From positions 22,761,343 through 22,825,342 of the forward strand of contig CM072810.1 in NCBI GenBank assembly GCA_037013495.1: 64,000 nucleotides of DNA, in the 5' to 3' direction. The first letter of the stretch is position 1, and every line of letters begins with the position of its first letter. A program made the translations under genes and the position numbers. The DNA comes from Hippophae tibetana (taxonomy: Eukaryota; Streptophyta; Magnoliopsida; Rosales; Elaeagnaceae). Below, piece by piece: positions 1-10,918 of this stretch. The notes below the pieces were generated by a model, which ran no database searches, had not been told where the DNA came from, and saw only the letters and a list, made by a program, of their open reading frames with translations.

Positions 1-343
1 GAAAGTGGATTGCTATCATCATGGCAAGAAATGATGTAGTTCGAATAATTTCCCAACTTATTCATTTATCAATAAGTTCACAGGCCTTGTATATGGATTT
101 AAACAAGGTAACTTTGGTTTGAAATGATAAGGTAGGCTAACAACAATTATCTAAATCTACTTTGTTTTCCAAATAAGTCCATCCAAATTGTACGAGTAGT
201 TGATAATGTTTGAAAAACCTGCATAGAATTTGTGCAAAACTTCATCCTCTTACACGATATAGAGTTCAAAATTTCTGTTCTGTTGTATAGTTCTAGATTT
301 AATTTTTTTCTCAAATGATTATATGAGTGGTCTCCAAAATATT
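1..343. repeat. Partial monomer at left edge
   Basis: This is the 3' part of a satellite unit, starting in the conserved GAAAGTGGATTGC stretch and ending before the first full unit. It carries the TTTATCAATAAG variant of the third dyad and the TTGAAATGATAAGG junction seen with C and B units. It shows that the array continues to the left of the window. Confidence 0.95.
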
Positions 344-770
344 TCATGTGGCTTGGAAGAAATAAAAATATAAATTCATTGAATTAATCATTTTAGAGCT
401 ACGATTACCTTTTTTTAAAATCCTTAAAAAAGGGTTATTCTTTCTTAGAATTTTATTAAATCTTTGGGAAAGTAGAGCTATTTTCTCTAAATTGGTATTA
501 AAGTCATCATTTCTAACAATTGTGTCAAAAATATCTTCGGTGGGACCACGATCCTTGATGTCTACAAATCGAAGCTCTTTCCATCCGCGAAAGTGGATTG
601 CTATCATCATGGCAAGAAATGATGTAGTTCGAATAATTTCCCAACTTATTCATTTATCAATAAGTTCACAGGCCTTGTATATGGATTTAAACAAGGTAAC
701 TTTGGTTTGAAATGATAAGGTAGGCTAACAACAATTTTCTCAATCTACTTTGTTTTCCAAATAGGTCCAT

Positions 771-820
771 CCAAATTGTACGAGTAGTTGATAATGTTTG
801 AAAAACCTGCATAGAATTTG
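771..820. repeat. Nearly invariant 50-bp box of the monomer
   Basis: This stretch starts CCAAATTGTACGAG and ends CATAGAATTTG, about 427-476 bp into the unit, and is almost unchanged through the array. The few exceptions I saw are CCCAATTG (about 10173, 19571, 20743, 22504), GAACAACC (two copies near 6.1 and 6.7 kb), TTAATAATG (about 35450), AAACTTGC (about 56047, 58398, 61331) and GAATTTTGC at the end in units next to class E. The sequences on either side vary by class. Confidence 0.75.
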
Positions 821-931
821 TGCAAAACTTCATCTTCTTACACGATATAGAGTTCAAAATTTCTGTTCTGTTGTATAGTTCTAGATTTAATTTTTTTCTC
901 AAATGCATATATGAGTGGTCTCCAAAATATT

Positions 932-1198
932 TCATGTGGCTTGGAAGAAATAAAAATATAAATTCATTGAATTAATCATTTTAGAGCTCCGATTACCTTT
1001 TTTAAAATCTTTAAGAAAAGGGTTATTCTTTCTAAGAAATTTATTAAATCTTTGGGAAAGTAGAGCTATTTTCTCTAAATTGGTATTAAAGTCATCATTT
1101 CTAACAATTGTGTCAAAAACATCTTCGGTGGGACCACAATCCTTGATGTCTACAAATCGAAGCTCTATCCATCCGCGAAAGTGGATTGCTATCATCAT
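932..1198 (-). other. Recurrent 88-codon reverse-strand open frame, probably not a gene
   Basis: An ATG-to-TGA frame of 88 codons recurs in most monomers on the - strand. The predicted product is basic, with a stretch ALLSQRFNKFLRKNN near residues 45-59. Comparing class A with class B over about 100 bp of this frame, all seven base differences change the amino acid. Several units have frame-breaking changes: a stop at about 5153, a stop near 22313 and a 1-bp loss near 15716. There is no sign of selection on the protein. The frame probably stays open because the AT-rich unit lacks stops here and is nearly divisible by three. Confidence 0.3.
995..1023. repeat. Inverted repeat I, class A form: degraded
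   Basis: The left arm is ACCTTTTTTAA, the middle AATCT, and the right side TTAAGAAAAGGGT, with a G interrupting the A run. Class A therefore lacks the perfect dyad found in B and D. Confidence 0.88.
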
Positions 1199-1215
1199 GG
1201 CAAGAAATGATGTAG
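1189..1215. repeat. Dyad II: CATCAT / ATGATG with CTA / TAG flanks
   Basis: CTA, an unpaired T, then CATCAT (1193-1198), an 8-nt loop GGCAAGAA, then ATGATG (1207-1212) and TAG. It recurs in most units about 257 bp into the monomer. It is broken in H (ATAATG), in E (AGCAATG) and in units with TATCTTCATGG. Confidence 0.8.
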
Positions 1216-1230
1216 TTCGAATAATTTCCC

Positions 1231-1254
1231 AACTTATTCATTTAACAATAAGTT
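1231..1254. repeat. Dyad III: AACTTATT / AATAAGTT, 8-nt loop
   Basis: AACTTATT (1231-1238), loop CATTTAAC, AATAAGTT (1247-1254); the arms match exactly. In other units the loop is CATTTATC. It lies 16 bp after dyad II in nearly every monomer. Some B units have AATTTATT, which leaves one T/G pair. Confidence 0.88.
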
Positions 1255-1512
1255 CACAGGCCTTGTATATGGATTTAAACAAGGTAACTTTGGCTTGAAA
1301 ATGATAAGGTAGGGTAACAACAATTTTCTCAATCTACTTTGTTTTCCAAATAGGTCCATCCAAATTGTACGAGTAGTTGATAATGTTTGAAAAACCTGCA
1401 TAGAATTTGTGCAAAACTTCATCCTCTTGTACGATATAGAGTTCAAAATTTCTGTTCTGCTGCATAGTCCTAGATTTATTTTTTTGCTCAAATGCCTATG
1501 TGAGTTCTCCAA
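1234..1512 (-). other. Second recurrent reverse-strand open frame (82-96 codons), probably not a gene
   Basis: This frame reads through the nearly invariant 50-bp box on the - strand. Its start varies by class: units with ATATTTCATGTGG begin at an ATG overlapping the TGA of the 88-codon frame by four bases, while units with GAGTTCTCC begin a few codons later. Its end also varies, at about 82 codons after TTTGAAATG or 92-96 after CTTGAAAATG. Such length drift from 1-2 bp indels argues against a constrained protein. No domain is recognised. Confidence 0.25.
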
Positions 1513-2692
1513 AATGTTTCATGTGGCTTGGAAGAAATAAAAATATAAATTCATTGAATTAATCATTTTAGAGCTCCGATTACCTTTTTTAAAATCTTTA
1601 AGAAAAGGGTTATTCTTTCTAAGAAATTTATTAAATCTTTGGGAAAGTAGAGCTATTTTCTCTAAATTGGTATTAAAGTCATCATTTCTAACAATTGTGT
1701 CAAAAACATCTTCGGTGGGACCACAATCCTTGATGTCTACAAATCGAAGCTCTATCCATCCGCGAAAGTGGATTGCTATAATCATGGCAAGAAATGATGT
1801 AGTTCGAATAATTTCCCAACTTATTCATTTAACAATAAGTTCACAGGCCTTGTATATGGATTTAAACAAGGTAACTTTGGCTTGAAAATGATAAGGTAGG
1901 CTAACAACAATTTTCTCAATCTACTTTGTTTTCCAAATAGGTCCATCCAAATTGTACGAGTAGTTGATAATGTTTGAAAAACCTGCATAGAATTTGTGCA
2001 AAACTTCATCCTCTTGTACGATATAGAGTTCAAAATTTCTGTTCTGCTGCATAGTCCTAGATTTATTTTTTTGCTCAAATGCCTATGTGAGTTCTCCAAA
2101 ATGTTTCATGTGGCTTGGAAGAAATAAAAATATAAATTCATTGAATTAATCATTTTAGAGCTCCGATTACCTTTTTTAAAATCTTTAAGAAAAGGGTTAT
2201 TCTTTCTAAGAAATTTATTAAATCTTTGGGAAAGTAGAGCTATTTTCTCTAAATTGGTATTAAAGTCATCATTTCTAACAATTGTGTCAAAAACATCTTC
2301 GGTGGGACCACAATCCTTGATGTCTACAAATCGAAGCTCTATCCATCCGCGAAAGTGGATTGCTATCATCATGGCAAGAAATGATGTAGTTCGAATAATT
2401 TCCCAACTTATTCATTTAACAATAAGTTCACAGGCCTTGTATATGGATTTAAACAAGGTAACTTTGGCTTGAAAATGATAAGGTAGGCTAACAACAATTT
2501 TCTCAATCTACTTTGTTTTCCAAATAGGTCCATCCAAATTGTACGAGTAGTTGATAATGTTTGAAAAACCTGCATAGAATTTGTGCAAAACTTCATCCTC
2601 TTGTACGATATAGAGTTCAAAATTTATGTTCTGCTGCATAGTCCTAGATTTATTTTTTTGCTCAAATGCCTATGTGAGTTCTCCAAAATGTT

Positions 2693-3279
2693 TCATGTGG
2701 CTTGGAAGAAATAAAAATATAAATTCATTGAATTAATCATTTTAGAGCTCCGATTACCCTTTTTTAAAATCCTTAAAAAAGGGTTATTCTTTCTTAGAAA
2801 TTTATTAAATCTTTGGGAAAGTAGAGCCATTTTCCCTAAATTGGTATTAAAGTCATCATTTCTAACAATTGTGTTAAAAATATCTTCGGTGGGACCACAA
2901 TCCTTGATGTCTATAAATCGAAACTCTTTCCATCCGCGAAAGTGGATTGCTATCATCATGGCAAGAAATGATGTAGTTCGAATAATTTCCCAACTTATTC
3001 ATTTAACAATAAGTTCACAGGCCTTGTATATGGATTTAAACAAGGTAACTTTGGCTTGAAAATGATAAGGTAGGCTAACAACAATTTTCTCAATCTACTT
3101 TGTTTTCCAAATAGGTCCATCCAAATTGTACGAGTAGTTGATAATGTTTGAAAAACCTGCATAGAATTTGTGCAAAACTTCATCCTCTTGTACGATATAG
3201 AGTTCAAAATTTATGTTCTGCTGCATAGTCCTAGATTTATTTTTTTGCTCAAATGCCTATGTGAGTTCTCCAAAATGTT
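2693..3279. repeat. Class B monomer (reference copy)
   Basis: Class B is recognised by TTTCTTAGAAATTT, GAGCCATTTTCCC, GTGTTAAAAATATC and CGAAACTC. It holds the perfect form of the first inverted repeat, with ACCC and GGGT ends. B is the only class found in every region except region 5, and it contributes to many mosaic units. Confidence 0.9.
2756..2784. repeat. Inverted repeat I, class B form: 12-bp perfect arms, 5-nt loop
   Basis: The left arm is ACCCTTTTTTAA (2756-2767), the loop AATCC, and the right arm TTAAAAAAGGGT (2773-2784). The arms are exact reverse complements. The element lies about 63 bp into the monomer and recurs in nearly every B unit. Confidence 0.93.
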
Positions 3280-3867
3280 TCATGTGGCTTGGAAGAAATA
3301 AAAATATAAATTCATTGAATTAATCATTTTAGAGCTCCGATTACCTTTTTTTAAAATCCTTAAAAAAGGGTTATTCTTTCTAAGAAATTTATTAAATCTT
3401 TGGGAAAGTAGAGCTATTTTCTCTAAATTGGTATTAAAGTCATCATTTCTAACAATTGTGTCAAAAATATCTTCGGTGAGACCACAATCCTTGATGTCTA
3501 CAAATCGAAGCTCTTTCCATCCGCGAAAGTGGATTGCTATCATCATGGCAAGAAATGATGTAGTTCGAATAATTTCCCAACTTATTCATTTATCAATAAG
3601 TTCACAGGCCTTGTATATGTATTTAAACAAGGTAACTTTGGTTTGAAATGATAAGGTAGGCTAACAACAATTCTCTAAATCTACTTTGTTTTCCAAATAA
3701 GTCCATCCAAATTGTACGAGTAGTTGATAATGTTTGAAAAACCTGCATAGAATTTGTGCAAAACTTCATCCTCTTACACGATATAGAGTTCAAAATTTCT
3801 GTTCTGTTTTATAGTTCTAGATTTAATTTTTTTCTCAAATGCATATATGAGTGGTCTCCAAAATATT
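3280..3867. repeat. Class C monomer (reference copy)
   Basis: Class C is recognised by GAGCTATTTTCTC with GTGTCAAAAATATC and CGAAGCTCTTTCC. A sub-group (3280, 9157, 10919, 13856) carries GGTGAGACC where other units have GGTGGGACC. The rest (16792, 17967, 20902, 22663) keep GGTGGGACC, so C units split into two lineages within region 1. Confidence 0.85.
3343..3371. repeat. Inverted repeat I, class C form: single T/G pair
   Basis: The left arm is ACCTTTTTTTAA and the right arm TTAAAAAAGGGT, so one position pairs T with G while the other eleven match. It is intermediate between the B and D forms. Confidence 0.9.
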
Positions 3868-6218
3868 TCATGTGGCTTGGAAGAAATAAAAATATAAATT
3901 CATTGAATTAATCATTTTAGAGCTCCGATTACCTTTTTTAAAATCTTTAAGAAAAGGGTTATTCTTTCTAAGATATTTATTAAATCTTTGGGAAAGTAGA
4001 GCTATTTTCTCTAAATTGGTATTAAAGTCATCATTTCTAACAATTGTGTCAAAAACATCTTCGGTGGGACCACAATCCTTGATGTCTACAAATCGAAGCT
4101 CTATCCATCCGCGAAAGTGGATTGCTATCATCATGGCAAGAAATGATGTAGTTCGAATAATTTCCCAACTTATTCATTTAACAATAAGTTCACAGGCCTT
4201 GTATATGGATTTAAACAAGGTAACTTTGGCTTGAAAATGATAAGGTAGGCTAACAACAATTTTCTCAATCTACTTTGTTTTCCAAATAGGTCCATCCAAA
4301 TTGTACGAGTAGTTGATAATGTTTGAAAAACCTGCATAGAATTTGTGCAAAACTTCATCCTCTTGTACGATATAGAGTTCAAAATTTCTGTTCTGCTGCA
4401 TAGTCCTAGATTTATTTTTTTGCTCAAATGCCTATGTGAGTTCTCCAAAATGTTTCATGTGGCTTGGAAGAAATAAAAATATAAATTCATTGAATTAATC
4501 ATTTTAGAGCTCCGATTACCTTTTTTAAAATCTTTAAGAAAAGGGTTATTCTTTCTAAGAAATTTATTAAATCTTTGGGAAAGTAGAGCTATTTTCTCTA
4601 AATTGGTATTAAAGTCATCATTTCTAACAATTGTGTCAAAAACATCTTCGGTGGGACCACAATCCTTGATGTCTACAAATCGAAGCTCTATCCATCCGCG
4701 AAAGTGGATTGCTATCATCATGGCAAGAAATGATGTAGTTCGAATAATTTCCCAACTTATTCATTTAACAATAAGTTCACAGGCCTTGTATATGGATTTA
4801 AACAAGGTAACTTTGGCTTGAAAATGATAAGGTAGGCTAACAACAATTTTCTCAATCTACTTTGTTTTCCAAATAGGTCCATCCAAATTGTACGAGTAGT
4901 TGATAATGTTTGAAAAACCTGCATAGAATTTGTGCAAAACTTCATCCTCTTGTACGATATAGAGTTCAAAATTTATGTTCTGCTGCATAGTCCTAGATTT
5001 ATTTTTTTGCTCAAATGCCTATGTGAGTTCTCCAAAATGTTTCATGTGGCTTGGAAGAAATAAAAATATAAATTCATTGAATTAATCATTTTAGAGCTCC
5101 GATTACCCTTTTTTAAAATCCTTAAAAAAGGGTTATTCTTTCTTAGAAATTAATTAAATCTTTGGGAAAGTAGAGCCATTTTCCCTAAATTGGTATTAAA
5201 GTCATCATTTCTAACAATTGTGTTAAAAATATCTTCGGTGGGACCACAATCCTTGATGTCTATAAATCGAAACTCTTTCCATCCGCGAAAGTGGATTGCT
5301 ATCATCATGGCAAGAAATGATGTAGTTCGAATAATTTCCCAATTTATTCATTTATCAATAAGTTCACAGGCCTTGTATATGGATTTAAACAAGGTAACTT
5401 TGGTTTGAAATGATAAGGTAGGCTAACAATAATTCTCTAAATCTACTTTGTTTTCCAAATAAGTCCATCCAAATTGTACGAGTAGTTGATAATGTTTGAA
5501 AAACCTGCATAGAATTTGTGCAAAACTTCATCCTCTTACACGATATAGAGTTCAAAATTTCTGTTCTGTTGTATAGTTCTAGATTTAATTTTTTTCTCAA
5601 ATGCCTATATGAGTGGTCTCCAAAATATTTCATGTGGCTTGGAAGAAATAAAAATATAAATTCATTGAATTAATCATTTTAGAGCTCCGATTACCCTTTT
5701 TTAAAATCCTTAAAAAAGGGTTATTCTTTCTTAGAAATTTATTAAATCTTTGGGAAAGTAGAGCCATTTTCCCTAAATTGGTATTAAAGTCATCATTTCT
5801 AACAATTGTGTTAAAAATATCTTCGGTGGGACCACAATCCTTGATGTCTATAAATCGAAACTCTTTCCATCCGCGAAAGTGGATTGCTATCATCATGGCA
5901 AGAAATGATGTAGTTCGAATAATTTCCCAACTTATTCATTTAACAATAAGTTCACAGGCCTTGTATATGGATTTAAACAAGGTAACTTTGGCTTGAAAAT
6001 GATAAGGTAGGCTAACAACAATTTTCTCAATCTACTTTGTTTTCCAAATAGGTCCATCCAAATTGTACGAGTAGTTGATAATGTTTGAACAACCTGCATA
6101 GAATTTGTGCAAAACTTCATCCTCTTACACGATATAGAGTTCAAAATTTCTGTTCTGTTGTATAGTTCTAGATTTAATTTTTTTCTCAAATGCATATATG
6201 AGTGGTCTCCAAAATATT

Positions 6219-6807
6219 TCATGTGGCTTGGAAGAAATAAAAATATAAATTCATTGAATTAATCATTTTAGAGCTCCGATTACCTTTTTTAAAATCTTTA
6301 AGAAAAGGGTTATTCTTTCTAAGAAATTTATTAAATCTTTGGGAAAGTAGAGCTTTTTTCTCTAAATTGGTATTAAAGTCATCATTTCTAACAATTGTGT
6401 CAAAAACATCTTCGGTGGGACCACAATCCTTGATGTCTACAAATCGAAGCTCTATCCATCCGCGAAAGTGGATTGCTATCATCATGGCAAGAAATGATGT
6501 AGTTCGAATAATTTCCCAACTTATTCATTTAACAATAAGTTCACAGGCCTTGTATATGGATTTAAACAAGGTAACTTTGGCTTGAAAATGATAAGGTAGG
6601 CTAACAACAATTTTCTCAATCTACTTTGTTTTCCAAATAGGTCCATCCAAATTGTACGAGTAGTTGATAATGTTTGAACAACCTGCATAGAATTTGTGCA
6701 AAACTTCATCCTCTTACACGATATAGAGTTCAAAATTTCTGTTCTGTTGTATAGTTCTAGATTTAATTTTTTTCTCAAATGCATATATGAGTGGTCTCCA
6801 AAATATT
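6219..6807. repeat. Single-unit duplication (589 bp) with the next unit
   Basis: The units at 6219 and 6808 are both class A and share GAGCTTTTTTC. The segments at 5932-6222 and 6521-6811 share TTTGAACAACC. Neither mark is seen elsewhere, so one unit was probably duplicated next to itself recently. Confidence 0.85.
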
Positions 6808-9800
6808 TCATGTGGCTTGGAAGAAATAAAAATATAAATTCATTGAATTAATCATTTTAGAGCTCCGATTACCTTTTTTAAAATCTTTAAGAAAAGGGTT
6901 ATTCTTTCTAAGAAATTTATTAAATCTTTGGGAAAGTAGAGCTTTTTTCTCTAAATTGGTATTAAAGTCATCATTTCTAACAATTGTGTCAAAAACATCT
7001 TCGGTGGGACCACAATCCTTGATGTCTACAAATCGAAGCTCTATCCATCCGCGAAAGTGGATTGCTATCATCATGGCAAGAAATGATGTAGTTCGAATAA
7101 TTTCCCAACTTATTCATTTAACAATAAGTTCACAGGCCTTGTATATGGATTTAAACAAGGTAACTTTGGCTTGAAAATGATAAGGTAGGCTAACAACAAT
7201 TTTCTCAATCTACTTTGTTTTCCAAATAGGTCCATCCAAATTGTACGAGTAGTTGATAATGTTTGAAAAACCTGCATAGAATTTGTGCAAAACTTCATCC
7301 TCTTGTACGATATAGAGTTCAAAATTTCTGTTCTGCTGCATAGTCCTAGATTTATTTTTTTGCTCAAATGCCTATGTGAGTTCTCCAAAATGTTTCATGT
7401 GGCTTGGAAGAAATAAAAATATAAATTCATTGAATTAATCATTTTAGAGCTCCGATTACCTTTTTTAAAATCTTTAAGAAAAGGGTTATTCTTTCTAAGA
7501 AATTTATTAAATCTTTGGGAAAGTAGAGCTATTTTCTCTAAATTGGTATTAAAGTCATCATTTCTAACAATTGTGTCAAAAACATCTTCGGTGGGACCAC
7601 AATCCTTGATGTCTACAAATCGAAGCTCTATCCATCCGCGAAAGTGGATTGCTATCATCATGGCAAGAAATGATGTAGTTCGAATAATTTCCCAACTTAT
7701 TCATTTAACAATAAGTTCACAGGCCTTGTATATGGATTTAAACAAGGTAACTTTGGCTTGAAAATGATAAGGTAGGCTAACAACAATTTTCTCAATCTAC
7801 TTTGTTTTCCAAATAGGTCCATCCAAATTGTACGAGTAGTTGATAATGTTTGAAAAACCTGCATAGAATTTGTGCAAAACTTCATCCTCTTGTACGATAT
7901 AGAGTTCAAAATTTATGTTCTGCTGCATAGTCCTAGATTTATTTTTTTGCTCAAATGCCTATGTGAGTTCTCCAAAATGTTTCATGTGGCTTGGAAGAAA
8001 TAAAAATATAAATTCATTGAATTAATCATTTTAGAGCTCCGATTACCCTTTTTTAAAATCCTTAAAAAAGGGTTATTCTTTCTTAGAAATTTATTAAATC
8101 TTTGGGAAAGTAGAGCCATTTTCCCTAAATTGGTATTAAAGTCATCATTTCTAACAATTGTGTTAAAAATATCTTCGGTGGGACCACAATCCTTGATGTC
8201 TATAAATCGAAACTCTTTCCATCCGCGAAAGTGGATTGCTATCATCATGGCAAGAAATGATGTAGTTCGAATAATTTCCCAATTTATTCATTTATCAATA
8301 AGTTCACAGGCCTTGTATATGGATTTAAACAAGGTAACTTTGGTTTGAAATGATAAGGTAGGCTAACAATAATTCTCTAAATCTACTTTGTTTTCCAAAT
8401 AAGTCCATCCAAATTGTACGAGTAGTTGATAATGTTTGAAAAACCTGCATAGAATTTGTGCAAAACTTCATCCTCTTACACGATATAGAGTTCAAAATTT
8501 CTGTTCTGTTGTATAGTTCTAGATTTAATTTTTTTCTCAAATGCCTATATGAGTGGTCTCCAAAATATTTCATGTGGCTTGGAAGAAATAAAAATATAAA
8601 TTCATTGAATTAATCATTTTAGAGCTCCGATTACCCTTTTTTAAAATCCTTAAAAAAGGGTTATTCTTTCTTAGAAATTTATTAAATCTTTGGGAAAGTA
8701 GAGCCATTTTCCCTAAATTGGTATTAAAGTCATCATTTCTAACAATTGTGTTAAAAATATCTTCGGTGGGACCACAATCCTTGATGTCTATAAATTGAAA
8801 CTCTTTCCATCCGCGAAAGTGGATTGCTATCATCATGGCAAGAAATGATGTAGTTCGAATAATTTCCCAACTTATTCATTTAACAATAAGTTCACAGGCC
8901 TTGTATATGGATTTAAACAAGGTAACTTTGGCTTGAAAATGATAAGGTAGGCTAACAACAATTTTCTCAATCTACTTTGTTTTCCAAATAGGTCCATCCA
9001 AATTGTACGAGTAGTTGATAATGTTTGAAAAACCTGCATAGAATTTGTGCAAAACTTCATCCTCTTGTACGATATAGAGTTCAAAATTTATGTTCTGCTG
9101 CATAGTCCTAGATTTATTTTTTTGCTCAAATGCCTATGTGAGTTCTCCAAAATGTTTCATGTGGCTTGGAAGAAATAAAAATATAAATTCATTGAATTAA
9201 TCATTTTAGAGCTCCGATTACCTTTTTTTAAAATCCTTAAAAAAGGGTTATTCTTTCTAAGAAATTTATTAAATCTTTGGGAAAGTAGAGCTATTTTCTC
9301 TAAATTGGTATTAAAGTCATCATTTCTAACAATTGTGTCAAAAATATCTTCGGTGAGACCACAATCCTTGATGTCTACAAATCGAAGCTCTTTCCATCCG
9401 CGAAAGTGGATTGCTATCATCATGGCAAGAAATGATGTAGTTCGAATAATTTCCCAACTTATTCATTTATCAATAAGTTCACAGGCCTTGTATATGGATT
9501 TAAACAAGGTAACTTTGGTTTGAAATGATAAGGTAGGCTAACAACAATTCTCTAAATCTACTTTGTTTTCCAAATAAGTCCATCCAAATTGTACGAGTAG
9601 TTGATAATGTTTGAAAAACCTGCATAGAATTTGTGCAAAACTTCATCCTCTTACACGATATAGAGTTCAAAATTTCTGTTCTGTTGTATAGTTCTAGATT
9701 TAATTTTTTTCTCAAATGCATATATGAGTGGTCTCCAAAATATTTCATGTGGCTTGGAAGAAATAAAAATATAAATTCATTGAATTAATCATTTTAGAGC

Positions 9801-10918
9801 TCCGATTACCTTTTTTAAAATCTTTAAGAAAAGGGTTATTCTTTCTAAGATATTTATTAAATCTTTGGGAAACTAGAGCTATTTTCTCTAAATTGGTATT
9901 AAAGTCATCATTTCTAACAATTGTGTCAAAAACATCTTCGGTGGGACCACAATCCTTGATGTCTACAAATCGAAGCTCTATCCATCCGCGAAAGTGGATT
10001 GCTATCATCATGGCAAGAAATGATGTAGTTCGAATAATTTCCCAACTTATTCATTTAACAATAAGTTCACAGGCCTTGTATATGGATTTAAACAAGGTAA
10101 CTTTGGCTTGAAAATGATAAGGTAGGCTAACAACAATTTTCTCAATCTACTTTGTTTTCCAAATAGGTCCATCCCAATTGTACGAGTAGTTGATAATGTT
10201 TGAAAAACCTGCATAGAATTTGTGCAAAACTTCATCCTCTTGTACGATATAGAGTTCAAAATTTATGTTCTGCTGCATAGTCCTAGATTTATTTTTTTGC
10301 TCAAATGCCTATGTGAGTTCTCCAAAATGTTTCATGTGGCTTGGAAGAAATAAAAATATAAATTCATTGAATTAATCATTTTAGAGCTCCGATTACCCTT
10401 TTTTAAAATCCTTAAAAAAGGGTTATTCTTTCTTAGAAATTTATTAAATCTTTGGGAAAGTAGAGCCATTTTCCCTAAATTGGTATTAAAGTCATCATTT
10501 CTAACAATTGTGTTAAAAATATCTTCGGTGGGACCACAATCCTTGATGTCTATAAATCGAAACTCTTTCCATCCGCGAAAGTGGATTGCTATCATCATGG
10601 CAAGAAATGATGTAGTTCGAATAATTTCCCAACTTATTCATTTATCAATAAGTTCACAGGCCTTGTATATGGATTTAAACAAGGTAACTTTGGCTTGAAA
10701 ATGATAAGGTAGGCTAACAACAATTTTCTCAATCTACTTTGTTTTCCAAATAGGTCCATCCAAATTGTACGAGTAGTTGATAATGTTTGAAAAACCTGCA
10801 TAGAATTTGTGCAAAACTTCATCCTCTTGTACGATATAGAGTTCAAAATTTATGTTCTGCTGCATAGTCCTAGATTTATTTTTTTGCTCAAATGCCTATG
10901 TGAGTTCTCCAAAATGTT

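Larger units (their letters stand above)
1080..1298 (+). other. Recurrent 72-codon forward open frame, probably a shadow
   Basis: This + strand frame overlaps the 88-codon reverse frame. Its start codon as listed is a TTG, not an ATG, in most units. Five class A to B differences fall in it and all five change the residue. It passes through dyads II and III. I find no reason to call it coding; it is kept here only because it is the longest recurring forward frame. Confidence 0.2.
932..1518. repeat. Class A monomer (reference copy)
   Basis: Class A is recognised on the + strand by CTTTAAGAAAAGGG in place of CCTTAAAAAAGGG, by GTGTCAAAAACATC, and by GAAGCTCTATCC. Its first inverted repeat is degraded. 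It is 587 bp and typically followed by the CTTGAAAATGATAAGG junction. It is common in the left half and last seen at 31477-32064. Confidence 0.9.
3280..6218. repeat. C-A-A-B-B pentamer HOR, copy 1
   Basis: Units at 3280 C, 3868 A, 4455 A, 5042 B and 5630 B. The A unit at 3868 carries CTAAGATATTTATT, a variant also present after the C units at 9157 and 10919 (in 9745 and 11507). Part of this copy (4170 to about 6080) recurs at an offset of 2940 bp. Confidence 0.82.

Noticed and set aside
344-347. ATGA start-stop overlap between consecutive reverse frames, as in bacterial translational coupling
   Set aside because: The overlap follows from a short conserved sequence in each unit and is absent from the units with GAGTTCTCC. 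There is no ribosome-binding pattern, and 64 kb of such repeats is not bacterial in character.
344-931. Internal trimer of about 196 bp within the monomer
   Set aside because: Reading the thirds against each other shows only short chance matches such as GTAGTTGATAAT and GTAGTTCGAATAAT.
1199-1226. Pol III A-box/B-box (TGGCAAGAAATG and AGTTCGAATAA)
   Set aside because: The B-box-like part lacks the final CC, the A-box match is poor, and the two are only about 10 bp apart, too close for an internal promoter.
2756-2784. Rho-independent terminator (hairpin followed by T-rich sequence)
   Set aside because: The stem is almost all A/T and the following sequence is TATTCTTTCT, not a run of T; the context is a eukaryotic-type satellite.
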